51,790 bases of DNA from Bolinopsis microptera (lineage: Eukaryota; Ctenophora; Tentaculata; Lobata; Bolinopsidae), in the NCBI RefSeq assembly GCF_026151205.1, contig NW_026971794.1:1-51790 (forward strand), given 5' to 3'. The notes below the pieces were generated by a model. That model was not told the origin of the DNA. It saw nothing but the letters and a program-made list of their open reading frames with translations, and made no database searches. Of the stretch, positions 46,789 through 51,790 are shown piece by piece; positions within the stretch are counted from its first letter, which is position 1; each line of letters starts with the position of its first letter. Position numbers and translations under genes: made by a program.

Positions 46789-49401
46789 TCAACAATACAA
46801 AATAAAACGGACACATAAGAAATTGAACTGACCTCCTCCTTCGGGCTGGGCAGAGGCTGGAGCACCGTGCTGAACTTGAACTGGAACTTGAGCCTGTGGA
46901 ACGTATTGAGGTGGTCCTTGAACCACATACACCGGTTGTTGACCCCCCATGTACTGAACCGGTTGTTGACCTCCGATATATTGAACCGGTTGTTGACCTC
47001 CAGTGTACTGTACCGGTTGTTGACCTCCAGTGTACTGTACCGGTTGTTGACCACCAATGTACTGTACCGGTTGTTGACCTCCAGTGTACTGTACCGGTTG
47101 TTGACCTGGCTGCTGGACGTATACGACCTGCTGATAGATTTTATTAAAATAAAACATTTTCAAACGATTTTAGTGCTGGACATTATGAATAACAAATATT
47201 TGTCATGCAAATAAAATGAACGGAAGAAAATAAAGGTGGACAAGTTGAGTGTAGACTGTAGAAAGATACCTGGTGATTTGAAGGAGCTTGCATCAACATC
47301 TGACCCCCAGGCATATTTAGACGCGTCTGCGTCTTTACTTTCTGTAATATTCCAAGTTATGAGCAGAACTACCAATATCTCGATATTTATTGTGTTAAAA
47401 ATTCCCAGAAAAAAATGATCGTCCATTGCCAAGTTTAAATAATCAGACGGATTTACCGAGTTGCAGCATGCATGGAAAGCAGTGTAGAAAGCCCATGTTA
47501 TAACCACTATTGCCTGTACTCCTGTGTAAATGGCTGAACCGATTCTCAATCTCGTAATTCCTGAAAATTGAAGGATAGTATAAAATCTGGTTAATTCAAA
47601 AAACTTACTATAATAATTATACACAGGTCCAAAAATATCGAATATGATATATCCTATAGAATGTTAGATTATTTTAATAAATTGCAGTCTTACCGTCCTG
47701 GTACTGACTTCCAGAATACCCAGACCACCCGACACCGGTGTAACCTCCACCCAATCCAGCAGCAACAGGGTATATGATGAATCCAGCAAGGAATAGTATT
47801 ATTGTTAGCATGATGCCCTGTAGAAAACAAAATCATGACATTAGAGTAAAGTGGATCAAAATATGATATCTTTCTAATCGACCAAGAGCTGGCTCCTAAT
47901 ATTTGAATGAAAAGAACAAGTTTATTATCTATTCTAATAATCTCGATCAATGTGTGGGTGGGTGTGTACGACGTACGTGTGTGTGTAATTTCTGAACGGC
48001 TTAATCAAGAAAACGGTTAGAGTTATGGGACTGGTTTTTTCGATATAGTGCCAACAAAACTATGAGGAAGCAAATAAGCAATTTTTTAATCGGCCGGTGG
48101 TAAACGGTTTAATTGATGGTTTTGTATCCCAAATGTAATTCTAAAGTGTCTCACTTTTCTCTTTTTCTCTCTCTCTCTCCCACATTACAGCTTTGCTATA
48201 TAATTAGGTAATTTGGCAGTGGACCTCAAGATTACCTATCAAGTATTACTATTACATACGTGAGGGGTACTAAAAGTTAAATTGTGGTCTGTTTGGAATG
48301 AGCGAGTTCATACTTTCGCACCGTTTTAAATACGAGAATGTAATGCATGTTTTTAATGTAATAGGCGGGTGCTGGGTATGCACTTTTGTATTGCAACTGC
48401 GATAGTGAAGTCCTGGCCGTAGGCACGGGTTACACTAGTAATAATCATACTTTCAAAACGATCGAATAAAATTGTATAGATCAAGATAGATGCACTGTGG
48501 CCTGTGGGGTGATAGATAACAATTATTGAATTTGGACAAACAGATTGGGATGAAGCTCTAAAAAGTGGTGCGAGATACTCACATTAGCTCTAGCACGAGT
48601 ATGCCAAACAGAAAAACCGAGAGCAGCTAGGGTGAATCCCTGAGACGATACATCTAGTTAACCTTCTTCACAAATAAATTTGGATATTGGCTGTTAGATC
48701 AAAAATGAAATAACCCTTGCAGTATAATTGTAGGAAGTAGTATTGTGGACTATGGACCCTACTGTTAACACTAAATAATATCGATTTGCAAAGGATACAT
48801 TTTATGAAAGAAGAATATGACATGTTAATTTGACTAACCACAAATCCAATCCAGACGTGATCCCCATGAAACCATTCATCAAATTCGTCTCTTTGCCCTC
48901 TGTTGGTGTTCTTGCCATCCATGTCCCAGGCGATCTCCTTTACCTCTTGCTCACTTATAACAATCCCAAGGATAACCTGAAGTTTCCAGTGGTGAACTGA
49001 TCTGATTTTTAAGGGTTAAGATGAATTTAAAAATGTAAATTTTTTGAACTGTTCATCTAGATGTGGCAAGATCCATTTTATATCAATTTTATGCCGATTT
49101 TATACATCAGACAATTTTATACATTGGAAATCTTTGCAAAGAAAAGTTAATTGAGGTTGCATACCAGTCAAACTGCAGACTGATAGTTGATGGGGCAAAG
49201 AAGGCCAGGGACAATCTTGCTATTTGCTTTCCGAAATATTACTTAAATATTAAATGTGAAATTTCAATGAATTCTAACAAAAATTAAATGAAATACCTGC
49301 ACAACAGACATTACAGTCACTACGATGCTAAATCCAAAGTGAACTCTACCGTTCACCGCAGTAACATAAGGATGCTTTGGCTCTGGCTCTGGTTCTGTCA
49401 T
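46789..49401 (-). CDS. Four-pass membrane protein with repeat tail, gene A
   Basis: Coding exons, minus strand: 49297-49401, 48839-48976, 48583-48639, 47694-47817, 47457-47560, 47270-47341 and 46789-47130. All introns are GT-AG. The product is about 313 aa and starts MTEPEPEPKHPYVTAVNG. Hydrophobic segments are at about residues 20-44, 77-95, 101-124 and 147-170, with an acidic hydrophilic loop (about 45-74) between the first two and CC after the fourth. The tail has about six 9-residue units of the GGQQPVQYT type, then GPPQYVPQ and QVPVQVQH. PPQY fits the PPxY motif bound by WW domains, so recruitment of NEDD4-type ligases or similar is plausible but inferred. If the last exon instead spliced at 46832 (GGTCAGT), the extreme C-terminus would differ. 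An acceptor at about 49411 suggests a 5' UTR intron. Family unassigned; a tetraspan or MS4A-like protein is possible. Confidence 0.87.
46914..47112 (-). repeat. 27-bp coding repeat in the gene A tail
   Basis: About six to seven 27-bp units encode GGQQPVQY plus T, I or M. The complementary strand also reads open; those frames are by-products. Confidence 0.9.
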
Positions 49402-51060
49402 TTCAAATTATCTATGGTAAGAAATTGAGAGTTTAATTGTTTTCTGTAATCATAAGGCAATAGATAATGTACTAAAGAAAAGGGTTTTAAAATGCTCTTC
49501 AAAATTAGTTAAATGATCATCCAGATTAAGCCGGATTTATTTACCGCATAAGTAAGTAAATATGAATCTATCAAATCAATTACAGGCTTTAAGATTAAAA
49601 CCGTCACCACCCTCAGCAGTCAACCAGGGCTCAAAAAAGCTTTACGGAAACTGGGTCATTTCACCAACTGTGCTAGAATGTGAATGACTGTGTGTTTAGG
49701 CCGACTTATACTTTTTATATGCAGCGCTTGATTAAGCGCATAATAATGTTCTAGCTAAAAAGTCATTTTCTCGTCTCAGGGTAAAGGTGACAAGAATACC
49801 TGGGCCCCTTTGGCAAACTTTCTGAACTCAGGCAGCTTGAACGACTAAATTTGAAAAAGTAAAACTTCTGGCCTGAATGAACTATTAGAACCTCAAGAAG
49901 CTGATCCGCATGTCTCCGCTACTAAAATGTTTAATGAGCTCAATCACTCATCACTTAACAGTTTAACCTTCAAAGTGAGTTGTACAATCTAGGTTGTTTT
50001 AAGTAGCTGTTGATAGTGTAAAACAGGAGTGACTTGATCGTTTTCATAACTTCGATTTACAATTTGTACCATAATAAAACTAGCACTGCCATGGGGTTCA
50101 AAAAGGGTCATTGTAAGCCTCCAGCGTAATGGTCCTAAGTCTCTGCCCCATGTGGTGCCTGTCAGCATCAGCTAACAGAATAGCCCTAACTTAACGATCA
50201 AGCCACAAATTAGGTTCTATAATGATTTAATATTGTTGAATAAAGAGATTTGAACATAATATTTGTTTTATTCTGAAATATTTGTTTTATTCTATACAAA
50301 ATCTCTATACATACCACAGAGAAAAGACAATTAAAAAACCCTGCCTTCTAATCTGTCAGGCAGACCCACCTGACAACCACAACACTAGATCAACTAACAT
50401 TTTTAAGTTCAGAATGACTGTCTTTACTACTACTTATACTGGAAAGCTAAAATGTGCACTATTAGCTAATCAACATAACCACGCCCTGCTTGTCTGGACC
50501 GTAAAAGATTTTGACGGCACAAATGTTATTTTCCAAACATTATAACTCAATTAAATTATCCTAGGCTACTGTTTTCCAAGTCTTGTCCTGTGAGAAAAGT
50601 ATGTGTGAGAAAGTTTTAACAAAATAATTAATGTATATTTTCGAATTTAAAAATTTAATTTGAGAATGAAGTATAAAGAAATTATTAATTAGCACTGTAT
50701 AGTTTAAGATATTTATAGCTTAATATAACCATTGATACAAAGGCCATAATCTTTCGCCGCGCCAGCTCTCCAATATCCACCTTGAAGATGTATTCTATAT
50801 CCTTGAACTTTTTGTCACAACAAGACCGCAACCTATAGTAACAACTATAAACAGAACCCCTAATATCTGCTAATGTTTTTTTTCTAGTCCTAATATGAGC
50901 CTTGTCTCTAAAAACTTAACTGAACTAGCGTTTCGGTGTGTGCAAAATCTTTCAGGCATGCGCATTCCTTGCGCCGTTAGTTACCTGTCCTTCCAAAACC
51001 AAACTAGCTGTCAAGGACAAAAAGTCATACACCAAATGGGCATCATATTTTATGAATTGT
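49402..51060. other. Upstream region of gene A, partly repeat-like
   Basis: Likely holds the gene A promoter and any 5' UTR exon. From about 50750 the text looks like the 3' end of a retroelement leading into a TAAG microsatellite. The 87-codon frame at 50282-50545 contains DNHNTRS but no longer motif, so a retroelement relic is only a possibility. Confidence 0.35.
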
Positions 51061-51066
51061 TTAATA

Positions 51067-51096
51067 AAGTAAGTAAGTAAGTGAGTAAGTAAGTAA
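51067..51096. repeat. TAAG microsatellite
   Basis: Seven near-perfect 4-bp units (one GTGA). Such tails are common at the 3' ends of some non-LTR retrotransposons, but no coding part could be linked. Confidence 0.8.
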
Positions 51097-51239
51097 AAAT
51101 TATGACATAACATCATCACAAGTGTCTACAAAATATCATTGCACTAAATAAAAAAATAATTTAAATAAATATATTTTTCCATCAACATTAATAATTTATC
51201 AAATTCAATTTAATAAATAATAAAATCTAATACATTATC

Positions 51240-51790
51240 TATCAATAATTCATTAATACTTCCCAGTGGAATAACCAAAGCCCTCTAGGTCGCTTGCAGT
51301 AGCGCGCGACCGCCGAAGGCAGCACAGGAGGGCTTAATATAACGGGTGGTACTCCTTAAATATTTTTTTCAAATATATCTTAATCGCGTCGACGAGTCCA
51401 ACTCGGCGCGTCTTGGTAGGTTATAAACCTACAAAGGAGGGCTCTATCCACAACCACAAACTGGCACCATTTTAATAGGTTAACGATGTCAACCCATCGA
51501 GATCGTTGCTCTGCGAAGCAGAGCAACGATCGACGATGCGAAGCAAAAATGCTAGAGCAAGAATGCGAAGCAAGAATGCTAGTTCGCGCGGCGCGTCGAA
51601 GCGGCGAAGTCCTCCAATGGCACCACAAATCATGGTGCCAGGTTTCAAGTTCCCTCTCACATTTCTGATGCCGCACGCGACGTGTTAATCATTTTTAGTT
51701 AGATCCGTCATCCGTGCATTGCAGATAATTGGTGCAGCGAATGCAATATTTTCTTGTCGGATTGCAGAGTGTTTTACTGTTTACTGGGCC
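51240..51790. repeat. Hairpin-rich, GC-richer repeat-like end of window
   Basis: A 14-bp-arm perfect hairpin (GATCGTTGCTCTGC, loop GAA) lies at 51501-51531, followed by repeated GCGAAGCAA/GAATGC motifs to about 51590 and a further small hairpin (GGCACCA with TGGTGCC) at about 51619-51641. Overlapping frames on both strands (51380-51688) mirror each other and are not called. The region probably belongs to a repeat that continues past the window. Confidence 0.45.

Noticed and set aside
51380-51688. Overlapping frames on both strands at the right end
   Set aside because: They mirror each other over hairpin-rich repeated GCGAAGC motifs; no family similarity recognised.

Overview
The window looks like a piece of an AT-rich invertebrate animal genome. 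Its genes have GT-AG introns, it carries a eukaryotic 5S rRNA gene, several families of cut-and-paste transposons, non-LTR retrotransposons, satellite arrays and degenerate TTAGGG-type tracts, and it has no operons. A hydrozoan or another early-branching metazoan fits the 5S sequence and the transposon families I recall, but that is a weak guess. All product calls come from reading the sequence; no database was searched.

Left part (1-23.5 kb): almost entirely transposon-derived. In order: a TA-flanked MITE (149-657), a perfect 142-bp-arm palindrome (1721-2053), a 5S rRNA gene split by a 3.3-kb foldback element (5S halves 3966-4034 and 7353-7403), a small TA-flanked MITE (8411-8528), a decayed transposase-like pseudogene on the minus strand (about 8941-9950), a 1.6-kb hAT-like element with GGGACC subterminal repeats and an exact 8-bp target duplication (10819-12451) that holds a second nested element, a region of duplicated segments around 12.8-19.5 kb that includes a probable three-exon microprotein gene (14067-14991, minus), and a TAA-flanked Harbinger-like element (20646-22475). 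A roughly 250-bp tandem repeat (22.5-23.5 kb) follows.

Middle part (23.7-35.7 kb): a 33-bp minisatellite of about 200 copies (about 23.83-30.53 kb), interrupted by about three copies of a 325-bp repeat, then AT-rich sequence and a pogo-like transposon end. The base-level text here is full of spurious-looking homopolymer runs, so I treat it as unpolished consensus and call no genes in it.

Right part (36-51.8 kb): two tandem minus-strand paralogous genes, each encoding a predicted four-pass membrane protein with a Gln/Pro/Tyr-rich repetitive tail and a PPQY motif. Gene A spans 46789-49401 in seven exons; gene B spans 36037-44701 in six. Intron 3 of gene B is swollen by a long-inverted-repeat element (37162-43292). 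That element contains a 4.4-kb endonuclease/RT/RNase H retrotransposon (38766-43156) with a clear target-site duplication and only two visible reading-frame lesions. Intron 2 of gene B holds a second copy of the MITE family from the left end of the window.

The main themes are repeated occurrence of foldback or long-inverted-repeat elements, a transposon insertion inside the 5S gene, and a young tandem membrane-protein gene pair under heavy transposon load.
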